A DNA stretch of 35,560 bases. It comes from a virus. Both the position numbers and the translations under genes were made by a program. Below are positions 1 through 7,376 of this stretch, in pieces (within the stretch, counting starts at the first letter, position 1; each line of letters starts with the position of its first letter). The stretch is taken from the IMG/VR virus record IMGVR_UViG_3300037826_000095, positions 1 to 35,560 of that record, one strand, 5' to 3'. Below the pieces are notes generated by a model that was not told where the DNA came from, did no database searches, and saw only the letters and a list, made by a program, of their open reading frames with translations.

Positions 1-428
1 CTGCTGCCACGCTCAGAGAGATCCACGTATCCCGCCTCCAGCACCTCCTGCCAGGCCTCGCGCCTCTCCTCATCCATCCGCGCCATCAGCTCCGCCACCG
101 TCTCCGGCTCCGCCGCCAGGCTGATCCACTCGGCGAATTCCGTCAGCTCGGCGACCGTCTCGCGCTCGGCCAGGAAGGCAGCCTCCACCTCTTCCCGCAC
201 CTGCTCACGCAGTTCTGCGCGGGTGCGCTCCTCCTCCTCCAGTTCCGCCAGCACCTCCTCGCGGATTTGCTCCCTCAGTTCATCCTCGTTCATAGCCTCC
301 TCCTCTTCGTTACTTGCCTGCTGATCCAGGACATCTTCCTCCGCATCCTCTTCGCCCGCCTCAACCTGCTCGAACACGCCGCGCACGGCGCTGACGATGC
401 GCTCAACCAAACTTTGCTCTAACTTCAT
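1..428 (-). CDS. nested in-frame scaffolding protein (gpZ-like), internal start, partial
   Basis: Inside the protease gene an ATG at 426-428, in the same frame, is preceded by GGGAGG (436-441) with 7 nt spacing, one of the best ribosome-binding sites in the window. Initiation here would give a protein made only of the Glu-rich, predicted coiled-coil C-terminal part (starting MKLEQSLVERIV). This is the arrangement known for Mu gpI/gpZ and for the lambda C/Nu3 pair, where the scaffold is translated separately from the 3' part of the protease gene. The site is seen directly; use of the start is inferred. Confidence 0.55.
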   Translation of the reverse strand, partial: MKLEQSLVERIVSAVRGVFEQVEAGEEDAEEDVLDQQASNEEEEAMNEDELREQIREEVLAELEEEERTRAELREQVREEVEAAFLAERETVAELTEFAEWISLAAEPETVAELMARMDEERREAWQEVLEAGYVDLSERGS

Positions 429-1067
429 CGTATAACCTCCCTCGGCCAGCTCCACCGGCTGCAAACCCTTCACCGCCGGGAAATTGACCAATGAAATCGA
501 CTTCAACACCTGCCGCGCCGTGTCAATCGTCGCGCTCAGGTACCGGTACACGCGCTCCCCGACCAGCTCCTCGCCCAGCGAGTTCCAGTCCACCCGCGCC
601 AGCAGCCGGTCGCCGCGCCGCCAGATCTCCGTCACCCAGCCCGCGGCCTCGCCCTTCTCGTGATCGACGTCGATCGGCACCTCTTGGCCCGCTGTCCCGG
701 CCTCGAAATTCGCCACCAACGCCTCCAGGTCCTCGCGCGTCACCTCCACCTCGCGCCCGTGTGCATCGGTGAACGTGCCCACCCGCAGGAATTCTACCGG
801 CTCGCCTTCCTGGAGATGCGCCTCGGCGAAGAGAAACTCCCCCGCCTCGGCATCCTGCCCGAGGGACTTCTTCACCCAGCGCCCATCCTCGACCTCGTAC
901 AAATCCTTGAACCGCGCAATAGCCGCCGCCCAGGGATTTTCTGGCCCGTCCTCCGCCTCCTCCATCGCGTCGGCCCAATCCGCGATCACGTTCGCCTGCT
1001 CCAGGCTTACCCTTGGCTCGATTCCTCTGATCGCCTCATTTACCTCGTCCCATTTACCGTACGGCAT
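1..1067 (-). CDS. Mu gpI-like prohead protease with C-terminal scaffold region (partial)
   Basis: The gene runs off the left edge; 355 codons are visible from the ATG at 1065-1067. The middle of the product has the hallmarks of the Mu gpI prohead protease family: a PIDVDH motif followed by AAGWV, then LSATI, then SLVNFPAVKGL. Members cleave the internal scaffold during prohead maturation. After about residue 213 the sequence becomes Glu-rich and predicted helical/coiled-coil, as expected for a scaffold. In Mu the protease (I) and scaffold (Z) share one reading frame in this way. The preceding genes (large terminase, portal, gpF, gpG-like) follow Mu head order, so a major capsid gene is expected just beyond the left edge. 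Family assignment comes from motif recognition only. Confidence 0.85.
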   Translation of the reverse strand, partial: MPYGKWDEVNEAIRGIEPRVSLEQANVIADWADAMEEAEDGPENPWAAAIARFKDLYEVEDGRWVKKSLGQDAEAGEFLFAEAHLQEGEPVEFLRVGTFTDAHGREVEVTREDLEALVANFEAGTAGQEVPIDVDHEKGEAAGWVTEIWRRGDRLLARVDWNSLGEELVGERVYRYLSATIDTARQVLKSISLVNFPAVKGLQPVELAEGGYTMKLEQSLVERIVSAVRGVFEQVEAGEEDAEEDVLDQQASNEEEEAMNEDELREQIREEVLAELEEEERTRAELREQVREEVEAAFLAERETVAELTEFAEWISLAAEPETVAELMARMDEERREAWQEVLEAGYVDLSERGS

Positions 1068-1086
1068 CAATTTACTCCCTGTCTAG

Positions 1087-1152
1087 CCATCCTGACCTGC
1101 TGAAGGATGGATCTACTTCCTACTCCATACTCCCTACTTCATACTCCCTACT
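1087..1152. repeat. REP-like hairpin followed by CTACTYC-type heptamers
   Basis: CCATCCT (1087-1093) pairs with AGGATGG (1104-1110). A run of degenerate 7-nt units of the CTACTTC/CATACTCC type follows up to the end of the gp10-like gene. The same hairpin-plus-heptamer combination recurs at 33932-34068, and the heptamers alone recur at 18032-18060, 20011-20033 and 33271-33298. It lies between two head genes and could act as a weak terminator or processing site; no T-run is present. Confidence 0.6.
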
Positions 1153-1159
1153 TCTGCCC

Positions 1160-1597
1160 TTACACCGCATCGGCTACCCTCTCCACTACATCCAGCCCCA
1201 CCTGCGCCATCATCGGCTCGATCTCAGACACGTGCTCGCGCACCACGTCCGCCGTCGTCTGCCACCTGCCGCGATGCACTGGCCTCTGCTCACCTTCTTT
1301 CTGCACCTTACGCGCGTACGGTATCGCGTTCTCAATCCGCGCATCGAGCACGTGCCCGCTCACCGTCACCTGCGGCTGCGCCGATGTCCAGGCCCGGCCC
1401 AGCGTCCGCGTCCGGCGGTAACTGCTGCCCGCGGGCTGCGGCGGGTAATCGGCCGCGTATGTACCCAGCAGCAGCAAGGCCCTGTGCACCGTATCCCGCA
1501 GGTCGTCCCGCAGCCCGCCGGTCGCCTCCTGCTCCAGCGCCTCCCGCAGCCGCTCCAACTCCCGCTGGAACTCCTCCAGATTTGTAATCTCGGTCAT
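1160..1597 (-). CDS. HK97 gp10 / Mu gpG-like virion morphogenesis (neck/tail completion) protein
   Basis: 145 residues. An N-terminal Leu/Glu-rich helix is followed by the usual layout of gp10-like/phage virion morphogenesis proteins: RTRTLGRAWT, then ARIENAIPYARKVQ, then a conserved basic stretch (RGRWQTTADVV) and a C-terminal helix. These proteins act at the head-tail junction. The ATG overlaps the stop of the portal-gpF gene by 4 nt (ATGA type), so translation is probably coupled. Position after the gpF-like domain and before the protease matches Mu gene G. The fold assignment rests on pattern and context, with no catalytic motif to confirm it. Confidence 0.7.
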   Translation of the reverse strand: MTEITNLEEFQRELERLREALEQEATGGLRDDLRDTVHRALLLLGTYAADYPPQPAGSSYRRTRTLGRAWTSAQPQVTVSGHVLDARIENAIPYARKVQKEGEQRPVHRGRWQTTADVVREHVSEIEPMMAQVGLDVVERVADAV

Positions 1598-3717
1598 TGC
1601 ACTTCACTCAATTTCTTGCCCAAGTATTTCTTCTTCTCCGCGCCCACGATCATCCTATGCAATTCCCGGCACCCGTTCACACGGCCCCAGGGCGTGCTGA
1701 CCGGCCGCTTGCACACCCGCTCATCCCTGGCCGTGTACCACACAATCACCCAGTCTCCGTTGTCCAGGAGCATCGGGTGCGTGGAGCACCGACAGCGCGG
1801 GTGCGCGGGCGCCTTGTAGCGCGTCCTCGGCAGCCCGATCCGCTGGCGCGTGATGTCATTCGCCTCGTCAAACGCGCGTGTCACCTCCGTGCTGGCGATC
1901 AGCTCCGCCCGCTGCGGCCCGAAGGTCGGAGCCAGCGTCTGCGTCAGCTCATCCAGCTCCGCGCCCGTCTCGATCCAGGTCGCCACCGCCTCGCGCACGC
2001 TGGCCCGGGTCGTCTCTGTCACATTCGTGATGAGCTCCCCGGCATATTGCCGCGCCCACTCAGCCGCCTGCTGGTTCACACCCGCCCAATCGACCCCGCC
2101 GCCGACCTCCTCCTCCGTGTCCGTCGCCGCCAGCCGTACCAGCTCCTGCACAGCCTGGACCAACCGGCTCAGGAACCGCTTCCGGAACCGTTCCTCCTCC
2201 TGCTGCCAGAAGGCGTCATCGTCGGCCAGGTTGCGGTTACGCTCCACCGCCTCCGCCACCCTCTCCTGCTGCTCGTCCAGGAACTCGGCGATGTCCGCCT
2301 TCAGCTCGTTCTCAAGCTGCGCCCGCTGCCGCGCCCGCCCCTGCTCCGCGAACTCCGCCAGCCCCTCCTCCGAATCCTCTGTAGGGCGGGTTTCCATACC
2401 CGCCGCCCCCGGCCCCAGCGACGGCATACCGGTTCTCTTCCTGATCCAATTCTCATCCTCCGGCGTCCACGTCAGCAAGTCGCCCACCTGCTGCAGCCAG
2501 TTGCCCAATTGCCCCAGCGCGGGTTTTTCTACTTTCGTATGCGTCAGCCGCGCCCGGCCCTTGATCTGCGGGTTATACGCCAGCAACCGCGGCACCGCGA
2601 AGCGGTTCACCACGCTCGCCAGCCGATCCAACGTCCCGTCCGTGGCCATCAAAAAGAGCTGGCTCTTATCGCTCCCCAGCGCCCACGATCCGGTCTGGCC
2701 CGTGCCCAGGTTGATGAAATCGGCCAGCATCGTCTGCAACATCAGCAGGCGATAATACCGAATCGTATTCAGCAGCGCCTCGGCGTTCGTGTTGCTCACG
2801 CTGGTCAACGAGAAATTAACGCCGCTCGGCACGCTCACATATTGTTTCGCGTCCACCGAGAGCGCCTGGCCCACGCTCTCGACCTGGCTCTGATCCTCGC
2901 TGCTCGGCTTCTCCTCGAATTCGAAGGTCGGCAGCCCCACAAAACTACGCTGCCAGCCAATGCCGTTGATGATTTGCAGATTCTTGAGGTAGTACCACGT
3001 TTCGTATAGAGATTCTAGAAGGGCAAACCCTTCGGGGTTGCCGCCATCCCGCTGGAACGTGAAATGAAGGCTCTTCTGGATTGGTATCTCGATCTCCTCG
3101 TAGTCCGGCGCCGGGCGCTGCACCAGCCCCTGGAGCCCGCCGGTCTCGTCGAACTGCCACTTGTGGAAGGAACTCTGCCGGCGCACGGCCCACTTCCGCC
3201 AGCCGATGTTGCCTTCTTGTGGTGAGCCTGTCGAACCAACCTGTGGTGAGCCTGTCGAACCAACCTGTGGTGAGCCTGTCGAACCAACCTGTGGTGAGCC
3301 TGTCGAACCAACCTGTGGTGAGCCTGTCGAACCAACCTGTGGTGAGCCTGTCGAACCACGCCGCTTGTAGCAGATCTCCAGCCAGGACCAGCCGAACATC
3401 ACGCACGTCAGCGCATCCTCAATCGCGTCCGCTGGCGTGTGGCTCATATCGTGCAGGCAATCGTCCAGAAAATCCGCCGCCGCCCGGTCCTCCGCGCTCT
3501 CACTCTCCGGCTCGAAGTACCACTGCGCCGTGCGAGAAAGCATCACCAGCGCATTCCACATCGTGCGGATCGTCGGGTCGCGCCTGCGCATCTCATCATA
3601 CACATCATACGCTGCGGGCCACTCCAATTTTGATGTATAAGACTCGGAGACCTGCCCAGAGAATTCCAGCAGCCCGGTTTTTCCGACCTCATTCATTGTC
3701 AGCGGTATCCGTACCAT
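1594..3717 (-). CDS. portal protein (Mu gp29/DUF935-like) fused to gpF/SPP1 gp7-like head morphogenesis domain
   Basis: The N-terminal two thirds resemble Mu gp29-type portals (RRRDPTIRTMWNALV, VMFGWSWLEI, then LHFTFQRDGGNPEG and a long helical region), forming the DNA-entry ring. The C-terminal part has the gpF/gp7 minor head signature, including HPRCRC near residue 640. In Mu these are two adjacent genes; here they form one 707-residue frame. The frame extends upstream to an ATG at 3771, but those 18 codons lie in the conserved left flank of the duplicated cassette. The ATG at 3717, preceded by GGGAG with short spacing, is therefore the more likely start. Residues about 121-166 are a tandem octapeptide repeat, described separately. 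Confidence 0.85.
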   Translation of the reverse strand: MVRIPLTMNEVGKTGLLEFSGQVSESYTSKLEWPAAYDVYDEMRRRDPTIRTMWNALVMLSRTAQWYFEPESESAEDRAAADFLDDCLHDMSHTPADAIEDALTCVMFGWSWLEICYKRRGSTGSPQVGSTGSPQVGSTGSPQVGSTGSPQVGSTGSPQVGSTGSPQEGNIGWRKWAVRRQSSFHKWQFDETGGLQGLVQRPAPDYEEIEIPIQKSLHFTFQRDGGNPEGFALLESLYETWYYLKNLQIINGIGWQRSFVGLPTFEFEEKPSSEDQSQVESVGQALSVDAKQYVSVPSGVNFSLTSVSNTNAEALLNTIRYYRLLMLQTMLADFINLGTGQTGSWALGSDKSQLFLMATDGTLDRLASVVNRFAVPRLLAYNPQIKGRARLTHTKVEKPALGQLGNWLQQVGDLLTWTPEDENWIRKRTGMPSLGPGAAGMETRPTEDSEEGLAEFAEQGRARQRAQLENELKADIAEFLDEQQERVAEAVERNRNLADDDAFWQQEEERFRKRFLSRLVQAVQELVRLAATDTEEEVGGGVDWAGVNQQAAEWARQYAGELITNVTETTRASVREAVATWIETGAELDELTQTLAPTFGPQRAELIASTEVTRAFDEANDITRQRIGLPRTRYKAPAHPRCRCSTHPMLLDNGDWVIVWYTARDERVCKRPVSTPWGRVNGCRELHRMIVGAEKKKYLGKKLSEVQ
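3218..3358 (-). repeat. 24-bp tandem repeat (5 full copies plus one partial) inside the portal gene
   Basis: The plus-strand unit starts TGTGGTGAGCCTGTCGAACC and is repeated without change from 3218 to 3358. Because 24 is a multiple of 3 the portal frame stays open, adding GSTGSPQV octapeptides. The core TGAGCCTGTCGAA is identical to the loop side of the REP-like hairpins at 33932-34068, so the array looks like a host-type dispersed repeat that expanded within a coding region. It lies between two conserved portal segments, probably in a surface loop. Confidence 0.95.
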
Positions 3718-3774
3718 CTCTCTCCCAATGTTCGCTCCAGTCACCGAATTGGTTCCCAGAGTTAACACCATCTG

Positions 3775-3783
3775 TGATATACT
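3775..3783 (+). promoter_or_regulatory. extended -10 promoter of cassette copy A
   Basis: TGATATACT fits an extended -10 element (TGn-TATAAT type). The predicted start lies about 7 nt downstream, at or next to the first arm of the leader (3791). No good -35 lies at 17 nt. A TTGGTT at 3749-3754 is kept at the same 23-nt distance in copy B (32767-32772) and may be an accessory site. The promoter faces against the head operon. Confidence 0.6.
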
Positions 3784-3790
3784 TATCGTT

Positions 3791-3945
3791 GAGCTAGCAA
3801 CTCATCGACAGGGGCGTTTTTGCGTTTCTGGCGCAATCGCATACAATTCACCTGTGAGCCCGTGGTGGAATGCGCCCCGTCGAGTTGCTAGCTCCCGGAA
3901 GCGCCGAATCCGCGGGCTCGCGCCATCGAGTAAAGGAGCTAGCAG
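3791..3945 (+). ncRNA. structured 5' leader (putative RNA switch) of cassette copy A
   Basis: A 155-nt leader from the predicted transcript start to the start codon. Arm 1 (3791-3803) GAGCTAGCAACTC is exactly complementary to arm 2 (3882-3894) GAGTTGCTAGCTC. The helix can extend with CGAC/GTCG and GGGGCG/CGCCCC (3811-3816 with 3873-3878). Arm 3 (3936-3944) repeats the first nine bases of arm 1 and overlaps the AGGAG ribosome-binding site. Arm 2 can therefore pair either with arm 1 or with arm 3, the latter hiding the Shine-Dalgarno. Copy B has the same length, and its arm changes are matched in all three arms. I do not recognise a known riboswitch class. Confidence 0.7.
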
Positions 3946-4194
3946 ATGAAGACCAGCAGAATCGATCCGAGCATCGTCACCGTCGAGCTCACCGCTCACG
4001 AGTGCGACCTCATCGCCCGCGCCCTCCACGCCCACACCGACCGCGCGGTCGAAAACGACGCCCAACTGAGCCAGATTCAATCCCTCTCCGATTCCTTCGA
4101 CCTCGCCTCCATCCTCGCCGTCGCCCTCTCCCACCTGCCGATGGATACCATCGAGCGCCTCCGCGAAGAGATGAAGGTCTCCATCCTCGCCTGA
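3946..4194 (+). CDS. 82-residue cassette protein, copy A (unknown function)
   Basis: Starts at an ATG after AAAGGAG. The product is small and mostly helical (ELTAHECDLIARAL, then SLSDSFDLASILAVAL, then DTIERLREEM), with no signal peptide, membrane segment or known motif. It is 71/82 identical to the protein at 32966-33214. Nucleotide differences between the copies fall mostly at third codon positions of this frame (about 10, against 7 first and 4 second), and the replacements are mild (I/L, D/E, H/Y). This frame is therefore the selected one, rather than the long antisense frame opposite it. It is antisense to the phage late genes and has its own promoter, leader and 3' hairpin, like a phage moron. 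Function unknown. Confidence 0.75.
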   Translation: MKTSRIDPSIVTVELTAHECDLIARALHAHTDRAVENDAQLSQIQSLSDSFDLASILAVALSHLPMDTIERLREEMKVSILA

Positions 4195-4202
4195 TCTCCC
4201 CC

Positions 4203-4239
4203 GTCTGGTCATCCTAAGCCCTTCGAGGGATGACCAGAC
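4203..4239. terminator. 3' hairpin of cassette copy A, shared with the end of the terminase gene
   Basis: A perfect 12-bp stem: GTCTGGTCATCC (4203-4214) with GGATGACCAGAC (4228-4239). There is no T-run. The equivalent hairpin in copy B (33222-33269) keeps the stem through one compensatory pair (T-A to C-G) and one wobble. The last codons and stop of the large terminase (minus strand, stop at 4209-4211) lie within it, so the terminase C-terminus is encoded by the hairpin. It could end or stabilise convergent transcripts. Confidence 0.6.
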
Positions 4240-6887
4240 AATTCTTGCGTCATCTCCCAGAAGCCCATATCAGTCACGGCCCCAAACGCATCCCACCGGC
4301 TGCGCACGTCCGGCGCCTGCGGCACGTCCGAGAAGCTCACCATCGCCGGGAGCATCTGCACCGCCCCGCTCACCGCGTCCACCTGGTCGTCGTGCTGCCC
4401 GCGCGGGAAGCTCAGCGCCTCCGCCACGAAATCATCGTTCCACGGCGCCCGCACCATCGCCACCAGCCCGTCCTCAATCCGGCTGGCCCAGACGTTGGCC
4501 CGCACTTCCTTGTTGCCCACCTTGCGCGGATCCACGCCCTTGATCGGCACGCCCGCCAGCGCATCGTCACGCTGGAGCTCCTGGAAGTAGCCGCCCTGCT
4601 GACCGCTCACCTCAATGCCCTGCTCCACTCTGGCCCCATCCCGCTGCATCGTCGCCACCATCCGCGGTCTCGCATCCGCCCACGGGCCGGGGAAACGCGC
4701 TATATCTAGAATGTAGAGCCGCCCCTCAGAGGAGCGCCCCACCTTCGCGCCCACGATGTAATCCGCGCTCTCGCGCCCGCTCACGGCCAGGTCCCAGTAC
4801 CGCGCCAGCCGCAGCCCCTGCGGCGCCTGGTCCACAATCGGAATCTCATTCGCCTTAATCAGCGCCCCTTCCAGTTGGCGCGGTCGCTGCTGGTACAGCG
4901 CATCCCAATCGTAGCCGCCCAGGTTGGCCCGGATCGCGTCCAGCGCCTCCCGGTCAAACTTCCCCGCCCACAGCGCCTCGCCCGGTTCCCGCCCCAGCGG
5001 ATCGCGGCTGATCCAATACCCCTGCCGCACCGCCTTCCGCACCATCTCCTCAAAATCCTGCTCCCCTGCTCCCCTGCTCCCCTGCTCCCCCTCAGCCTCC
5101 TGCGCCCACGCCTCCGCCAGCGCCGGGAGCGATAGGATCTCCCACCGGTCGCCGCCCTCCAGCATCCGCCGGATCAAGCGCCCCGCCAGGTCGTCGCTGT
5201 GCCATCGCTGGTGCATCAGCACAATCGCCCCCGCCTCTTCCAGTCGCGTGTAGAGCGTGCTCCGATACCACGCATCTACTTTGTCCCGCGTCGCCTGCGA
5301 TTCCGCATCGTTGCGGTCCTTGAACGGATCATCGATCACGGCCAGGTCCGCCCCCCGCCCAATGATCGAGCCGCCCACGCCCGCCGCCACCAGCCCGCCC
5401 CGGTGACCCTCGATATTCCAAGCGTCCACCGCCCGGCTTTCCGTCGAGAGCAACACCGGCTCCTGCTGGCTGCTCCGCGCCCCGAAAACTGCCTGGAACG
5501 GTGTATCCTTCACGATCTCCCGCACCCCGCGGGAGAAATCGTACGCCAGTGAACCCGTGCAACTGGAGAGAATCACCCGCTTGTCCGGATTCCGCCCCAA
5601 AAACCACGCTGGGAATCGCTTGGAGACCAACTCGCTGTTATGAGTTGGAATAAAATTTCTGCCTACTAGATAAATGCCATCCTTACTATCAACCTGTACG
5701 CACCGCCCCGTTTCAGGCTCAACTCTCTCCACCGCTACAATAGATACTCGTCGCTGCTTAGCAAGGCGACGGATCTCTTTTCTCTCCAACCTTGTTGGAA
5801 TCTGCATTGTCGGTTGAAAGCCAATGTAATAAACCGTTTTAGTCCCCACAATGCCCGATGTAGATGTTGTGGGGTCTTGCTCACAGACATATGGCCGGAA
5901 ACCAAGAGAGGCCAAAATCTCAACAATGTCATTACATAGTACTGGATCAGCAGTAACAATTCGCACACGGCTGCGTTTCCCAACGTGACCATCAGTATCC
6001 ACCAACCCTGCTATCAACTCCAGCCGTTGTTCGACATTGCTCCGCTTATAACATTCAGGGATGTGCTTGTTACCCCACACCCCCAATGCCTGTAATTCCC
6101 TGGTCATCCTGCCAGCCACACCAGGGCGAGGCCCTCCAAAATACGTTGTTAAAACCCCTGTTTCATTGTGTGTGCAGACTGTAGAGATGTCATAACCTTG
6201 TCTCTCGATTTCCTCTATCACAGAGTGCTCGTTAGGATCGTGCGTGATACACGGTTTAGTGCTAGAACCGTCACCCAACCAGGCTCCCAAGACATAGGGA
6301 TGAAGAGGTAATTCAGCTGTGGGATACTGGAGCGCCTCAATATTGGGGAGTTGGTAGATATATCGTCCCGCGCTTTTTAATTGCACTCGCTCGCCGAACT
6401 TCGTTTCGCGCATTAAAAAGCTCGTTTCAATCGTTTGCCATTTTCGCATTGAACGATTGTAAATGACCCATTCGTGGTTCTCGTGACAAAGAAAAGCTGA
6501 CCCGTCGCTCATCTCAATTCTGACATCAGCTAGTCCGGGCTGTGAAATAGCTAAGACATTAACCAATCCACCATCTAATCCAAATACCTGATCACCAGGT
6601 ACTAAATCACAATGAAGCTTCCACCCGCAAGCAGTGGGAACTAGTGTGTGATCTGCGAGCAGCTTCCCGTGACGCGGAGGCATAAATACCATCAGCCGCC
6701 CAATGCCCTCCTCGCCGCCGCTGGCGACGAACCGCTCGACCTCCTCCAGGTACTCGGCCAGCAGCCGATGCACCCCCGCCGCCTGGTATCGCCGGTATGT
6801 GTACCACGCAAACGCGATCAGATCCCGCCGCGCCAACTCCCGGCGAGCGAGCTCTTTTCTGGTCTCCTCTACGCGATCGTTAGTCAT
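4209..6887 (-). CDS. phage terminase large subunit (TerL) interrupted by an intein
   Basis: This is the ATPase-nuclease that packages DNA into proheads. The precursor is 892 residues; removing the intein (residues 76-417) leaves 550, normal for TerL. Extein motifs: Walker A PPRHGK joined to S across the intein, Walker B AVIDDP near residue 518, and a nuclease domain with YWDLAVS and HDDQVDA near the C-terminus. The start is the ATG at 6887, with GGA 6 nt upstream; an in-frame TTG at 6902 is less likely. A short octamer-derived linker (GEQGSRGAGEQ) lies between ATPase and nuclease. TerS lies upstream on the same strand, but a plus-strand operon sits between them. The C-terminal HPSKGLG comes from the cassette hairpin. 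Confidence 0.93.
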   Translation of the reverse strand: MTNDRVEETRKELARRELARRDLIAFAWYTYRRYQAAGVHRLLAEYLEEVERFVASGGEEGIGRLMVFMPPRHGKLLADHTLVPTACGWKLHCDLVPGDQVFGLDGGLVNVLAISQPGLADVRIEMSDGSAFLCHENHEWVIYNRSMRKWQTIETSFLMRETKFGERVQLKSAGRYIYQLPNIEALQYPTAELPLHPYVLGAWLGDGSSTKPCITHDPNEHSVIEEIERQGYDISTVCTHNETGVLTTYFGGPRPGVAGRMTRELQALGVWGNKHIPECYKRSNVEQRLELIAGLVDTDGHVGKRSRVRIVTADPVLCNDIVEILASLGFRPYVCEQDPTTSTSGIVGTKTVYYIGFQPTMQIPTRLERKEIRRLAKQRRVSIVAVERVEPETGRCVQVDSKDGIYLVGRNFIPTHNSELVSKRFPAWFLGRNPDKRVILSSCTGSLAYDFSRGVREIVKDTPFQAVFGARSSQQEPVLLSTESRAVDAWNIEGHRGGLVAAGVGGSIIGRGADLAVIDDPFKDRNDAESQATRDKVDAWYRSTLYTRLEEAGAIVLMHQRWHSDDLAGRLIRRMLEGGDRWEILSLPALAEAWAQEAEGEQGSRGAGEQDFEEMVRKAVRQGYWISRDPLGREPGEALWAGKFDREALDAIRANLGGYDWDALYQQRPRQLEGALIKANEIPIVDQAPQGLRLARYWDLAVSGRESADYIVGAKVGRSSEGRLYILDIARFPGPWADARPRMVATMQRDGARVEQGIEVSGQQGGYFQELQRDDALAGVPIKGVDPRKVGNKEVRANVWASRIEDGLVAMVRAPWNDDFVAEALSFPRGQHDDQVDAVSGAVQMLPAMVSFSDVPQAPDVRSRWDAFGAVTDMGFWEMTQELSGHPSKGLG
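5058..5089 (-). repeat. CTGCTCCC octamer x4 within the terminase gene
   Basis: Four perfect tandem copies of CTGCTCCC. The array encodes the Gly/Glu/Gln-rich linker of TerL between the ATPase and nuclease parts. Eight is not a multiple of three, so a change by one unit would break the frame. Confidence 0.9.
5637..6662 (-). mobile_element. intein with LAGLIDADG homing endonuclease in TerL, probable class 3
   Basis: A 342-residue in-frame insertion placed exactly between K and S of the terminase Walker A motif. The C-terminus is FIPTHN followed by Ser+1, a standard splice junction. The first intein residue is Leu, not Cys or Ser, so ordinary class 1 splicing is impossible. Instead it carries the class 3 signature: Trp two residues after the block B His (NHEW), a Cys at the start of block F (RCVQVD), and Thr just before the penultimate His (PTHN). 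Two LAGLIDADG motifs are seen, LGAWLGDG near intein residue 125 and LIAGLVDTDG near 216. The segment is clearly more AT-rich than the flanking terminase, indicating separate acquisition. Confidence 0.9.
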
Positions 6888-7025
6888 AATATTTCCAATC
6901 AATTACAAAAGCATAGATGCATTTTAGTTATGATAATTGGCGTTATGTGCGCTGCCTGCAAAATGCCTCGCCCAAAAACCCCCCTAAAATTGCCCAAAAC
7001 TTTAAGATTAGAGGCCCTTTTCGAC

Positions 7026-7053
7026 TTGCCATTGTATAGCAATATGCTATAAT
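7026..7053 (+). promoter_or_regulatory. promoter of the plus-strand small-gene operon with overlapping palindromic operator
   Basis: -35 TTGCCA (7026-7031), a 16-nt spacer, -10 TATAAT (7048-7053) preceded by TGC (extended -10). The perfect palindrome TATAGCA-ATA-TGCTATA (7035-7051) covers the spacer and most of the -10, the usual position for repression. The RHH protein encoded at 7416-7742 is the obvious candidate ligand. The rest of 6888-7107 shows only the terminase leader and an AT-rich stretch with no gene. Confidence 0.75.
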
Positions 7054-7107
7054 AGCGCACAGATGAGAGGGGGATGAGCCCCCACTAGAAAAAAAGGAGA
7101 GTAGGAA

Positions 7108-7368
7108 ATGGAACTAGTAAAAGCCTTAATGAACGTACAATACGACCGCAACTGGGAAATTTGGGCCAAAAGCACCAGCTCACGAGCGAAATCCCAGTAC
7201 ACCCAGGCGAGCAACAACAACACGATACTAGCCGACCAGGGATGGCAATACATCACCAATGGCGAGGAAATTGGTGACTACATCGCCCAGTATTGCGAAG
7301 GAATTCCAGCAGAAGATCGCCCTGATTTCGCCGAGGAAGCGGTTGAGCAATTCCTAGGCACTCTCTAG
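7108..7368 (+). CDS. small acidic hypothetical protein, first gene of plus-strand operon
   Basis: 86 residues, ATG preceded by AAGGAGAGTAGG, about 55 nt after a strong promoter. Soluble, rich in Gln/Asn in the middle and acidic at the C-terminus (IPAEDRPDFAEEAVEQF). No motif recognised. It is the promoter-proximal gene of three small plus-strand genes lying between TerS and TerL and opposed to the late genes. That setting resembles accessory (moron) loci such as anti-defence genes; this is context, not homology. Confidence 0.7.
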   Translation: MELVKALMNVQYDRNWEIWAKSTSSRAKSQYTQASNNNTILADQGWQYITNGEEIGDYIAQYCEGIPAEDRPDFAEEAVEQFLGTL

Positions 7369-7376
7369 CCACAATC

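Noticed and set aside
523-978. Gly/Arg-rich minus frame, and large Pro/Arg-rich plus frames opposite late genes
   Set aside because: Shadows of the protease, portal, terminase and fibre genes in GC-rich DNA.
3791-3945. Cassette leader as a retron msr-msd or type III toxin-antitoxin RNA
   Set aside because: No reverse transcriptase is present, and there are no tandem antitoxin repeats; arm 3 on the ribosome-binding site argues for translational control.
3802-4212. Long minus-strand frame opposite the cassette gene, also open in copy B (32822-33250)
   Set aside because: Substitutions between copies favour the plus frame (most at its third positions), the product is Gly/Glu/Asp-biased, and the frames read through the structured leader. 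Probably open by composition.
5637-6662. Terminase interruption as a group I or II intron
   Set aside because: The insertion is translated in frame throughout and ends in PTHN-S with intein blocks; no intron core is needed.
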